Shown here: one piece after another, positions 52,341-60,925 of the stretch
Layout: every line of letters begins with the position of its first letter
Position numbering within the stretch: position 1 is the first letter of the stretch
DNA from: Halohasta litchfieldiae
GTDB taxonomy: Archaea; Halobacteriota; Halobacteria; Halobacteriales; Haloferacaceae
Length of the DNA stretch: 64,000 bases
Direction: 5' to 3'
NCBI RefSeq assembly: GCF_002788215.1
Contig: NZ_CP024845.1
Location: 806,001 to 870,000, forward strand
The notes under the pieces: model-generated
What the model was told of the DNA's origin: nothing
Seen by the model: the letters and a program-made list of their open reading frames with translations, nothing else
The model's database searches: none
Program-made: the position numbers and the translations under genes

Positions 52341-53944
52341 TGCTCTGCCTCCTGTGGCTCAGTTTCGATCTGCTCGATGGCGGCCAACACGCCGTCCATC
52401 TTCTGTTCGGTCTCCTCGTACTCGGCGGTCGGATCACTGTCGGCAACCAGCCCCGCTCCTGCTTGGACCGTGATTCGATCCTCCCCACCGCTGTGGTCGA
52501 TGGTGGCGGTTCGGATGACGATAGCGAACTCGGCGTCGCCGCTCCACGAGAAATAGCCGACGCCGCCACCATACACTCCTCTAGGCGTGCGTTCGAGGTC
52601 GTCGATGATCTCCATCGCTCTGACCTTCGGCGCACCGGTGAGAGTCCCCGCCGGAAACGTGACGCGCGCCGCATCGAAGACGTCGTACTCATCGGCCATT
52701 CGGCCAGTCACGGTCGACTCGATGTGCTGGACGTGGCTGTATTTGAGGACGCTCATGAACTCCTCGACGGAGACAGAACCGGATTCCGAAACCCGGCGCA
52801 CGTCGTTGCGCGCGAGGTCGACTAACATCGTGTGCTCGGCGCGCTCTTTGCCATCGGCCAACATCTCACCGGCCAGCCTGCGATCTTCGACCGGGCTGGT
52901 GCCGCGCGCGCAGGTGCCCGCAATCGGGTTCGAAACGATCTCTCGATCCTGAACTGAAACTAGGGTTTCGGGACTCGCACCCACAATCGAGAGATCGTCG
53001 TGGGCCATGAGATACATGTACGGCGAGGGGTTGACATCGCGAAGGGCCTCGTAGAGGCCAATCGGGTCAATCTCTCCCGTTAGTTCCCGCTTCCGAGAGA
53101 TCACGCCCTGATAAATATCACCATCGAGGACGTGCTGTTTGGCAGTCCGGACCGCCTCTTCGTACTCGTCCTGCGGACCTGCGGTCTCGCCAGTTCGGTG
53201 GAAGCCACCCGGTTCGGGCTCGCTGGCTTCAGAGAGCGTTTGGGCGATGTCGACGGCCTCGCTCCGTAGCTCGTCGTACCGCTGGCCGGGGTCGTCGCTC
53301 CCATCCAACACGGGTGTAAACACCAACTTGACGGTTCCCTCGGCGTCGTCGAAGACGACCGTTCGAGTCGTGAGTGCAAACTGCGCGTCGGGGAGTTCGC
53401 TGTCGGGGCGGTCCAGTCCCACGTCCTCTAAGACGAGGTCGTAGACGGTTTCATGAGCGAGAAAGCCGACGAGTCCGCCGGAAAGTTGTCGACGGGTCGT
53501 CTCCGGGAATCCCAGCCGTTCAATTGAGGGGAGACCGCGCCGGAGTCGGTCCAGTATGTCGCCGTCGGTTGCGGCATCGCCTTTGTAGGCCTCGACCAGC
53601 AGATCGGCCGCCGGACCAAGACGGTCGACTTCGGTGCGGTCGGGGTAGACCGAGACAATGGCTTCGGGGTCGTAGCCCACAAACGAGTAGCGGGCGTGGC
53701 GTTCAGCATCCGTCTCGGGTGCGAACGCGCCGTCCGGGTCCGATGAGGCGGTCTTTTCGGCGCTTTCCAGCAAGAAGTTGTACGGGCTCTGGTCGGCCAG
53801 CGCGGCGTAGGTCGCCAGCGGCGAGGTGTCGACGTCAAGCGTGACTGCAACGCGAGCGACGACCGGCGCATCCGGTTTGCCGATCAGGTCGACGAACGCC
53901 TCGCGGTCTCGATCAAAGGTCAGTAGTTCGGAACCGGAACTCAC
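52337..53944 (-). CDS. trpE: Anthranilate synthase component I
   Basis: TrpE converts chorismate and ammonia to anthranilate. The 535 residues contain the LLES segment (PYNFLLESAEKT) that forms the tryptophan feedback site in other TrpE proteins, and the chorismate-binding core with GTCARGTSPVEDRRLAGEML near 345. TLTGAPKVRAMEIIDDLE and GVYGGGVGYFSWSGD follow near 450-475. The start is a GTG whose bases overlap the trpF stop (GTGA). Feedback inhibition by tryptophan is expected. Confidence 0.94.
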
Positions 53945-54588
53945 ACCGGCACCTCCAGCTCTCGGCCTGCGTTCTGAACAAAAGTCGCCAGCGCGGTGTG
54001 GTCTTTCTGTCCCGGTTCGCGTTCGACACCGGAGGCGACGTCGACCGCAAACGGTGCGGCGACTCGCACCGCCTCGGCGACGTTGTCGGGGGTCAGGCCA
54101 CCCGCCAGCACGACTGGTGAGGTGAGGGTTTCGGCGAGGTCGGCGGTCGACTCCCAGTCGTGGGTTTCGCCCGTTCCGCCAGCCCCATCCTCGGTTGTCG
54201 AGTCGACCAAAATCGCGTCGGCCGCGGCGTCGAGTTCGTGGGCACGTTCGGTGTCGGTGTAGTCGATGGCTGGAATGACCTTGATCCCGGTCTCGGCCCG
54301 AATGTAGCCGATATCGTCGCTGTCGAACTCGCCGTGGAGTTGGATCGCGTCGGGGCGGATCGCTCGGATCAGGTCGACCGCGTGGTCGGCGTCTTCGGGC
54401 ATCGTCACGAGGGTTGCGGTGACGAATGGTGGCACCTCGGCGACGAGTTCGGCGGCCGTGCCACGGTCGACCTCCCGTGGGGTGTCGACCGAGACCGAGG
54501 AGATAATCCCCACGGCATCAGCACCGGCTTCGATTGCCGCTCTGAGGTCGGCGGGATCGGTGAGTCCACAGATCTTGACGCGGGCCAT
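53941..54588 (-). CDS. trpF: Phosphoribosylanthranilate isomerase
   Basis: TrpF rearranges phosphoribosylanthranilate in tryptophan synthesis. The 215 residues start MARVKICGLTDPADLRAAIEAGADAVGII, with the catalytic Cys in KICG. QLHGEF near 95 and VVLAGGLTPDNVAEAV near 160, with DVASGVEREPGQKD near 180, complete the TIM-barrel phosphate-binding site. Its ATG shares one base with the trpD stop. Confidence 0.95.
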   Translation of the reverse strand: MARVKICGLTDPADLRAAIEAGADAVGIISSVSVDTPREVDRGTAAELVAEVPPFVTATLVTMPEDADHAVDLIRAIRPDAIQLHGEFDSDDIGYIRAETGIKVIPAIDYTDTERAHELDAAADAILVDSTTEDGAGGTGETHDWESTADLAETLTSPVVLAGGLTPDNVAEAVRVAAPFAVDVASGVEREPGQKDHTALATFVQNAGRELEVPV

Positions 54589-55613
54589 TAGGCCTCCACG
54601 TCCGTCTCGGTCTCGGCGGGTTCGCCGCGGAGGGCGGCCAGTTTGGCTGCTGCACCGCCGTTGTCGATTGCCTCGGCGGCGGCTTTGACACCCTCAGTCA
54701 GCGACTCGGCTTCGCCTGCAATGTAGATGGCTGCGCCAGCGTTGGCGAGAATGAGATCGCGTTTGGGGCCCTGTTCCTCACCGATGAGGATGGCTTCGAG
54801 ATCGGCAGCGTTTGCTTCGGGAGTGCCGCCAGCGACGTCTTCGATTGGGGCCGAATCGAGGCCCAGATCGTCGGCCGTGAGCGTGTACTCGGTGATCTCC
54901 TCGCCGTCGACTTCAGCCACCGTAGTCTCGTCATGGATACCGATCTCGTCCATCCCGGATCCGTGGACGACGAGTGCGCGGTCGACTGGCATCTTGGTGA
55001 GTGCGCGAGCGATGATGGGGACGAGTTCGGGGCTATAGACACCGAGAATTTGGGCGTCGGCTCCCGCGGGGTTGGTGAGTGGGCCGAGCACGTTGAAGAT
55101 GGTCCGCATTTCGAGTTCCTTGCGCGGGCCGATGACGGCTTTCATCGCGGGGTGGAAAACGGGCGCGAGCATGAACCCGATACCGTCGGCCTCGATGGCG
55201 TCCTGCACGGCGGGTGGTTCGGCGTCGACCGTAACCCCGGCGACTTCGAGGACGTCAGCGCTGCCCGATGACGAGGAGACGGAGTAGTTGCCGTGTTTGG
55301 CGATTGGAACGCCCGCGCCCGCGGCGACGATGGCGCTGGTTGTCGAGACGTTGATCGTGTCGTAGTCGTCGCCACCGGTGCCGCAGGTGTCGACCAGCGG
55401 CGTGCGGTCGGGCTCGATGGTCCGGGCGGCATCGCGCATCCCCTGTGCGAAGCCGGCGATCTCAGTTTCAGTTTCGCCTTTTGCTCTGAGGGCGGTCAGC
55501 AGCGCGCCGATCTGGGCCTCGGTGGCGTTCTCGAAGACGAGCCGCGCCGCATCGCGGGCCTCGTCCAGTGTCAAGTCCTCGCCGTCGGTCACTCGCTGTA
55601 TGTAATCCTGCAT
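54588..55613 (-). CDS. trpD: Anthranilate phosphoribosyltransferase
   Basis: TrpD joins anthranilate to PRPP. The 341 residues carry the PRPP-binding VDTCGTGGDDYDTINVSTTSA near residue 75 (motif GTGGD), KHGNYSVSSSSGSADVLE near 105 and FLLAPVFHPAMK-like FMLAPVFHPAMKAVIGPRKELEMRTIFN near 150-175. It is the first gene of a four-gene coupled operon (trpDFEG). trpC, trpB and trpA are elsewhere. Two TGTACA boxes lie just upstream. Confidence 0.95.
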   Translation of the reverse strand: MQDYIQRVTDGEDLTLDEARDAARLVFENATEAQIGALLTALRAKGETETEIAGFAQGMRDAARTIEPDRTPLVDTCGTGGDDYDTINVSTTSAIVAAGAGVPIAKHGNYSVSSSSGSADVLEVAGVTVDAEPPAVQDAIEADGIGFMLAPVFHPAMKAVIGPRKELEMRTIFNVLGPLTNPAGADAQILGVYSPELVPIIARALTKMPVDRALVVHGSGMDEIGIHDETTVAEVDGEEITEYTLTADDLGLDSAPIEDVAGGTPEANAADLEAILIGEEQGPKRDLILANAGAAIYIAGEAESLTEGVKAAAEAIDNGGAAAKLAALRGEPAETETDVEA

Positions 55614-55646
55614 TGTTAGTCACCAGTGTATGAGTTCGTCTTGTGA

Positions 55647-55662
55647 TGTACAACTCTGTACA
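55647..55662. promoter_or_regulatory. Paired TGTACA boxes upstream of trpD
   Basis: Two TGTACA hexamers are separated by four bases (tgtaca-actc-tgtaca), 34-49 bases before the trpD ATG. TGTACA is the TRP-box consensus bound by the TrpY repressor in Methanothermobacter (established knowledge). Here the pair would overlap the core promoter, so tryptophan-responsive repression is a reasonable inference. Confidence 0.6.
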
Positions 55663-55864
55663 TTGGTAAAACGTTGTCGGCGTTGTGAGTGTTTGTGAAA
55701 CGGTGGCAGTCGACATGACTTAGAGGGCTGTGAGTCGGGTGTGGAGGTAGGTTTGTCGACGTGGTGTGGCACCATGGCAGAAACCACCAGCCGAAGCGGA
55801 GATTCGAAACCTTCAATTATCTCCCCCGGATACGATAAGTTGCGTCAGACAGCGACACCAGATC

Positions 55865-55939
55865 GGGTTTGTGGTCTAGTCTGGTTATGACACCTCCTTG
55901 ACATGGAGGAGGCCGGCAGTTCAAATCTGCCCAAACCCA
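55865..55939 (+). tRNA. tRNA-Val (anticodon GAC)
   Basis: The acceptor stem GGGTTTG/CAAACCC, anticodon stem CCTCC/GGAGG with loop TTGACAT, and T arm GGCAG/CTGCC with TTCAAAT are all intact, giving a 75-base tRNA with anticodon GAC. The discriminator is A and no CCA is encoded. No intron is visible. Confidence 0.95.
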
Positions 55940-56659
55940 TTCTCTACTTTCTCGCAACGACGAGCGACGCGAGATCGCTTGCGATCTCGAAGCGAACGGC
56001 GAAGCCGTGAGCTATGCGAGCGTAGTGAGCAGAGTGAGGCAGCTATTGGCGTTGGTGTTGTTCAACCAGTCCGAGAGTGAAGTCGACTGCTTCGAGGACA
56101 GTCCTGCTGAGCCGGGTTCTCATCAGCAAAAATAAGAGGTAACTGATACCCAAATCTGTGAGGGCCACAACTCATTACCGGCAAGCAACTACCTACTACT
56201 ACAAGATCATCAGCGGGTGCGGCCCCCACCGTTGATGTTCTTACCCTCCCCCTGCCACACCAGTTTCCCCCATTGATGTGGTATCTGAACTGGAAGCCCC
56301 CGATCCAGTTCACGAAGTTAGTTCCCACACACGGTGTGTTACCGTCGTTTTCCCTACTGACGAGGCTTTCTCCCCGGAATGCGAAGAGAAAGGAACTCCA
56401 CCAGTACCCCTCGAAACACTGGTCACGGCCCCCACAGTGACCAGCTTTTGCAGAGACCTCCGCTTTGGATCGCTCCCCTTTGTCTCTGCAGATCAGTGTC
56501 TAGAGTACAACCAGAAAGGAACTCATATTCACACAAATTATCAATAAATCAGACCGTGTGTTTCACCACTACTGTAGGCGGTCAGCTCCAAAACTGAACA
56601 GTCGACAGCAAAGCACCATGGACAAAGCGTCTCGGCCGGAGCGAGCAGCCCGACGCCAG
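55940..56659. other. Gene-free region with a series of hairpins
   Basis: No convincing protein gene lies between the tRNA-Val gene and the DUF7289 gene. The region instead holds at least eight inverted repeats in line, of which those at 55970-55989, 56286-56312, 56419-56444 and 56449-56490 have 8-9 perfect pairs. Three loops contain GCCCCC (plus strand). It could be a structured RNA on either strand, the 3' region of a transcript, or a remnant of an element inserted at the tRNA. RNase P and SRP RNA signature sequences were looked for and not found. Confidence 0.55.
55970..56008. repeat. Two hairpin repeats just after tRNA-Val
   Basis: CGAGATCGC and GCGATCTCG face each other across two bases, followed by ACGGC-GAA-GCCGT. 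Such hairpin-rich filler is common between haloarchaeal genes and could end the tRNA transcript. Confidence 0.55.
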
Positions 56660-58171
56660 TCAGTTGAGGTCGACCCGAACGGTGTTGTGACTGACGTGGA
56701 GGTAGGTAAGCAGGTCGGCTGCTCCAGTGAGTTCGATGGTGGTGCCTGCGAGATCCTCGTCGTAGTCGATACCGAAACTCCCGCCGCCGTCAAGACTGTT
56801 GGCGACGAGCGCCCCATTGATCTGGCCGTTCCCCGTCGCTTCGACAGCAGCATCAGGAGCGTAGATGACCGCATCGAAATTGATGGTACCGGTCCCAGAG
56901 CTACTATCGAGGAATCCATCGGCGACGTAAAACACGTTTCGCTCGGCTTCAGGTTCCGAACTCGTAGTCCCAACCTCGGCGTTGCCTGTCGCGCGCAACG
57001 AGCCGTTGATGTAGTAGCTCACGCCGTTGTCGGTTGTATCAGTGACGCGGATATCGTGGTTTTGGAGGTCGACCGTTCCGTCGACGACGATTGTGACATC
57101 ACCGCCGCTGGTATCGATTTTGGTATCGTTAGTCAGCGTGAGATCACCATCGTAAAAATAGGTCCCATTGGTGAGTGTACACCCATCATCGTTGAGACAA
57201 CCACTCCCAGAACCGCGTGCGTCGCTAACTTGCTGTTCGATGAGGGGCTTGGCTGAGCGATGGGCGACGTTATCCTCGACGGAGCCATCGATATCCGCAC
57301 TGTTTCCGTTCCCGTTTCCGTTTCCATTCCCCGGATTGTACTCAGACTGTGTCGAGACGGCAGTATCGAGCTGTATCTCGTCGGGGACAGTGAGCCGCGA
57401 CACCACAGTCTCGTTTGCGTGGTAGATCAGTGTCTCGCCGTCAGTCCGCTGGTTGAAATACTCGTACCAGCCTTCGTAATACGCACTCCGAATCTTCACT
57501 TCGATAGTGCCGTTATCTAGCGGCGTCGACACGTTCGGGACCGCGTCAGTGGCTACACCAACGGGAGTGATTCGACCGGTAGGCTGGCCGCCAACCGTAC
57601 CCTCACCGGTGACTTGAATGATCGGGAACGTGAGCGTCGTCCCGCGGTAGTAGTACTCCGGTGGCGAGGCAAGACGGCTAGTGCCGTCCTGTTTCGACCA
57701 GATCCCACCGCCCTGATAGGCGACCGCACGGCTCTCGCCGCTGTAGACAATCGCACCCAAATCGGAGTCGAACAGCTCCGTCCGAGAGTCGTTTGTCACG
57801 TTGGAAATCGTGATACGCCCCGCATCCGGCTGCACTGACACAGACCCCTCCTGCATCAGTCCGAGGCTGAACCGCTGGGAGTCCGCATCACCGAGCGCAA
57901 CAAGGCTGAGTTTCGAACTCAGATGCGACATCCCGTTTTCGACGTTGTTGGCTTCGGCCGTCGAGACGAGGTCCCCGAGTGCGACCCCGCCCAGCGCGAC
58001 CGACGTCCCGATCACCGCCATCGAGAGGCCGAGAATCAACACGGTTCCCACCAGTTCGGACTGGCCACGATCCGACCGCCGGGAGCGCCCTCGACCACGT
58101 GGAAAATCCCGCTCCGTCGACCCATCGCTGGCCATCGCCGCGAGGCAACTGGCGAGTCGACGGGATATCAT
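56660..58171 (-). CDS. Pilin-like surface protein (DUF7289-like)
   Basis: This protein of about 503 residues has a type IV pilin-like N-terminus: a basic stretch, then DRGQSELVGTVLILGLSMAVIG, where a prepilin peptidase or membrane anchoring would act. The body is a long beta-rich domain with many Asn sequons. It includes a GNGNGNGNGN run, CLNDDGC (a possible disulfide) and a right-handed beta-helix-like part from about residue 350 (TNGTYFYDGDLTLTNDTKIDTSGGDVTIV). I used MISRRLASCLAA as start; MASDGSTERD 12 codons in is possible. Substrate handling by pili is inferred. Confidence 0.78.
   Translation of the reverse strand: MISRRLASCLAAMASDGSTERDFPRGRGRSRRSDRGQSELVGTVLILGLSMAVIGTSVALGGVALGDLVSTAEANNVENGMSHLSSKLSLVALGDADSQRFSLGLMQEGSVSVQPDAGRITISNVTNDSRTELFDSDLGAIVYSGESRAVAYQGGGIWSKQDGTSRLASPPEYYYRGTTLTFPIIQVTGEGTVGGQPTGRITPVGVATDAVPNVSTPLDNGTIEVKIRSAYYEGWYEYFNQRTDGETLIYHANETVVSRLTVPDEIQLDTAVSTQSEYNPGNGNGNGNGNSADIDGSVEDNVAHRSAKPLIEQQVSDARGSGSGCLNDDGCTLTNGTYFYDGDLTLTNDTKIDTSGGDVTIVVDGTVDLQNHDIRVTDTTDNGVSYYINGSLRATGNAEVGTTSSEPEAERNVFYVADGFLDSSSGTGTINFDAVIYAPDAAVEATGNGQINGALVANSLDGGGSFGIDYDEDLAGTTIELTGAADLLTYLHVSHNTVRVDLN
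57303..57332 (-). repeat. Hexanucleotide repeat encoding a Gly-Asn run
   Basis: Five near-identical six-base units (GGAAAC-type on the minus strand) encode GNGNGNGNGN. Slippage would add or remove Gly-Asn pairs without breaking the frame. Confidence 0.8.
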
Positions 58172-58326
58172 AACGACCGATACAGTCTCGATCCTGATAA
58201 ACACTCTCACGAACCTATCGATACTGAGAATGGACGGTGGGAGCCGGGGGCGGTATATCGAAATCAAAGACAGACACAGAAATTGCCAATATGTTGATTA
58301 GTTTGGCTGTGGTATTGCAACTGGAT

Positions 58327-58593
58327 ATGGCCGACAAAACGCACAATGAGACCACACTGTCGCGGGCAGATGCCGCGGAGTATCTTCGGTCGCTGGGAGC
58401 GACGCTCGCCGGCGAGTCGGGGTCCTGGACCGTGCCGGTCGGGAACAAACGTGTCGAGATCCAGCCCGATGACGAGATCACCGTGGAGACAACCGTCGAC
58501 GAGCGCTCGCGGATGCTCGGCGACGATATCACGTCGACAACCGTCGAGTTGAGATGGAAAGAAAGCGGCGAGTCGGCCGAAGGGGGTGACTGA
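58327..58593 (+). CDS. Amphi-Trp domain protein
   Basis: This 88-residue protein starts MADKTHNETTLSRADAAEYLRSLGATLAGESGSWTVPVGNKRVEIQPDDEITVET across two short blocks, matching the small amphi-Trp family of haloarchaea and bacteria. It is soluble with an acidic C-terminus. Function unknown. It is followed closely by the next membrane gene. Confidence 0.82.
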   Translation: MADKTHNETTLSRADAAEYLRSLGATLAGESGSWTVPVGNKRVEIQPDDEITVETTVDERSRMLGDDITSTTVELRWKESGESAEGGD

Positions 58594-58594
58594 G

Positions 58595-58987
58595 ATGGTA
58601 CTCCAAGCAGAAGCGATGGTGCTCCAAGCAGAGCTCACTGGCTCGCTGATCGTCCTGCTCGTCAATCTGGTCATCGGGACGATTGCGATCTACGCCGGTG
58701 CCCGGCTCATCATTGACGCCGATACCGCAATCGGTCGGGCGGCCGTAACCGCCCTTCTCGGGGCGCTTGCGTGGGCTCTCGTGAGCTTCTTTTTCGGGTT
58801 CATTCCGATCTTGGGACCGTTGCTCACGCTCGTGGCGTGGATCGGCATCATCAACTGGCAGTACCCCGGCGGCTGGGGCACCGCCGCTGGAATCGGCCTG
58901 ATCGCGTGGTTGGTGGCCGTGGCCACACTGGTCGTCCTCGGGAGCCTCGGGGTCGTCGGCTTCGAGGCACTCGGCGTGCCGACGTAG
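58595..58987 (+). CDS. Membrane protein with four to five helices
   Basis: This 130-residue protein has hydrophobic segments at about residues 12-30, 45-65, 68-88 and 98-125. The gene starts two bases after the amphi-Trp stop; a GTG three codons upstream is an alternative start within the overlap. The first 14 residues are a near-repeat (MVLQAEA-MVLQAEL) from a 21-base tandem duplication. No family is recognised. Confidence 0.68.
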   Translation: MVLQAEAMVLQAELTGSLIVLLVNLVIGTIAIYAGARLIIDADTAIGRAAVTALLGALAWALVSFFFGFIPILGPLLTLVAWIGIINWQYPGGWGTAAGIGLIAWLVAVATLVVLGSLGVVGFEALGVPT

Positions 58988-59016
58988 AAAGCCGCAACCG
59001 GCTTCGCCCGACGGTC

Positions 59017-60843
59017 TCACTCAACGTGGGTTTCGAGAAAGTCGACGACCGCGCGGTAGGCCTCAATCCGGTTTTCGAGTTTGGTAATGCCGTGGCCCTC
59101 GTCCTCGAAGACGAGTTTGTCGACCGGAACACCCTGCTTGCGGGCCTTCTCGACGATCTGTTCGGCCTCGTCGACCGGAACCCGTGGATCGTTCGCCCCA
59201 TGTAGGACGAACAGCGGCGCGTCGATTGCTTCGACCCTGTTGATCGGCGAAATAGATTCGAGGAACTCCCGATCCGCCGCAAGCGAACCGTACTCGGCCT
59301 CCCGGAGCTCGCGCCGCCAGTCGCCCGTGTTTTCGAGGAACGTCACGAAGTTGGCGATGCCGACGATGTCGACACCGGCGGCCCACAGCTCGGGATACTC
59401 GGTCATCGCCGCCAGTACCATGAAGCCGCCGTATGAGCCACCCATTGCGACGATCCGGTCGGGGTCGACCGCGGGATGATCGTGAAGCCACTCGACGGCA
59501 GCTTTGATGTCAGCCACCGAATCCATCCGGTTTTCGACGTCGTCGAGCGACGCATACGATTTGCCGTAGCCCGATGACCCCCGAACGTTGGGTTCGAACA
59601 CCGCGTAGCCGTGGGCCAGTAGGTACTGTTTAACGCTGTTGAACGAGGGTCGACGCTGGGATTCTGGACCGCCGTGGATGTCGACGATGACTGGTGTCTC
59701 GCCCGAGCCGGTGTCCGTATTGGGCAGCGAGAAGAACGCCGGAATATCTCGTCCGTCGAACGTCGGATAGTGGACTAACTCAGATTCGACAAAGGTGTCT
59801 CTGGGTATCCCCGCGGTCGGCGCATCGGTCCAGCGTTCGGTCTCGCCGGACTTGATGTCGACGACGTGAAAGTTCGCGTTCTCCGTGTCGCCCGTGACGG
59901 TGACCGCAAACTGGTCGCCCTCCGGGCCAAAACTGACGCCGCCGGAGACAGCCTCCGGCAGGTCCGGATCGGGAAACGGATCGATCCGATCGGGAGCAAC
60001 GATCTCGCCGGTGGTCCACTCGGTGTAGCCCTCGACGTTGCGACCGTAGACGATTCGACGGCTGTCCTCGTCGACCGCCAGTCCGCCGACGTTCCACTCG
60101 TCGCCGGTGTGATGCTCTCGGCGTTCGGTCTCGACGACGGAGAACTCCCCGGAGTCGACGGCGAGGCGTTCGAGTCGAAGCGTGTCGGTGTTTCGGTCGG
60201 TGACCAAGTAGATGTTCTCGCCATCCGGTCCCCAACTGGGACTGCTGTAGCGAACCGACCCCTCGTGGGGCGCCAGGTGATCAATCTCTCCCGAGTCGAT
60301 ATCCAAGACGTACAGGTCCTGATCGTAGCCGGAGTAGGCTTGTTGGACGATGAGTCGACTGTCGTCGGGACTCCAGCCGGCGAGGCTGAGCCAGCCGTCG
60401 CCCTCGAAGATCAACTCGGCCTCGTCGCCGACCGCGTCACGGTCCTGTATATACACGTCGAACACCGACTCCTCGCGGCGGTTCGACGTGAAGGCGAACT
60501 GCTCGCCGTCGTGACTCCAGCCGCCCCATCGGTGTTTGGCGTCGGGATGCTGGGTTAGGTCGACGATCTGGCCGTCGGTGAGATCGAGCCGGTGGAACTG
60601 GGTGCGTTCGTTGCCGCCGACGTCTTTGCCGAATATGATCTCCTGTCGTTCGGGCGAGTAGGAGCCGAAGGTGACCCGTTCCTCGAAGAACGTGTGTTGG
60701 TCGGGCCAGCCACGAGGCGAGGTAAGGCTCCAGAGCTGTGGGGTGCCGGTCGTGTTGAGCCGGAAGCAGAGCCGGTCGCCCTCCGGGCCGAAGCTCGCCC
60801 CGAAGGCGCTGCGGACGTTGAGATAGCGTTCGATGTCGTACAC
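59017..60843 (-). CDS. S9 family prolyl oligopeptidase-like peptidase
   Basis: This 608-residue serine peptidase has an N-terminal beta-propeller of WD-like repeats (residues 1-350) and a C-terminal alpha/beta-hydrolase domain. The catalytic Ser is in AMGGSYGGFMV near residue 465, Asp in HGANDPRVPVDEAE near 550 and His in EDEGHGITKLE near 583. No signal peptide is seen, so it should be cytoplasmic and cut oligopeptides. Acylaminoacyl-peptidase activity is an alternative. Confidence 0.9.
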   Translation of the reverse strand: MYDIERYLNVRSAFGASFGPEGDRLCFRLNTTGTPQLWSLTSPRGWPDQHTFFEERVTFGSYSPERQEIIFGKDVGGNERTQFHRLDLTDGQIVDLTQHPDAKHRWGGWSHDGEQFAFTSNRREESVFDVYIQDRDAVGDEAELIFEGDGWLSLAGWSPDDSRLIVQQAYSGYDQDLYVLDIDSGEIDHLAPHEGSVRYSSPSWGPDGENIYLVTDRNTDTLRLERLAVDSGEFSVVETERREHHTGDEWNVGGLAVDEDSRRIVYGRNVEGYTEWTTGEIVAPDRIDPFPDPDLPEAVSGGVSFGPEGDQFAVTVTGDTENANFHVVDIKSGETERWTDAPTAGIPRDTFVESELVHYPTFDGRDIPAFFSLPNTDTGSGETPVIVDIHGGPESQRRPSFNSVKQYLLAHGYAVFEPNVRGSSGYGKSYASLDDVENRMDSVADIKAAVEWLHDHPAVDPDRIVAMGGSYGGFMVLAAMTEYPELWAAGVDIVGIANFVTFLENTGDWRRELREAEYGSLAADREFLESISPINRVEAIDAPLFVLHGANDPRVPVDEAEQIVEKARKQGVPVDKLVFEDEGHGITKLENRIEAYRAVVDFLETHVE

Positions 60844-60925
60844 AGGCGTTTGTTGGGGGCTGTCGACAAACCGTTTCGGGTCGTATCGGGGGGGTTTTTA
60901 CTGCCCGCATCCCTCGGGCAGGACA

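Noticed and set aside
56278-56547. 89-codon frame in the hairpin region
   Set aside because: Its protein has no family resemblance, no promoter or ribosome site, and it runs through several inverted repeats.
55940-56560. RNase P RNA or SRP RNA in the hairpin region
   Set aside because: I looked on both strands for the conserved RNase P and SRP RNA signature sequences and did not see them.
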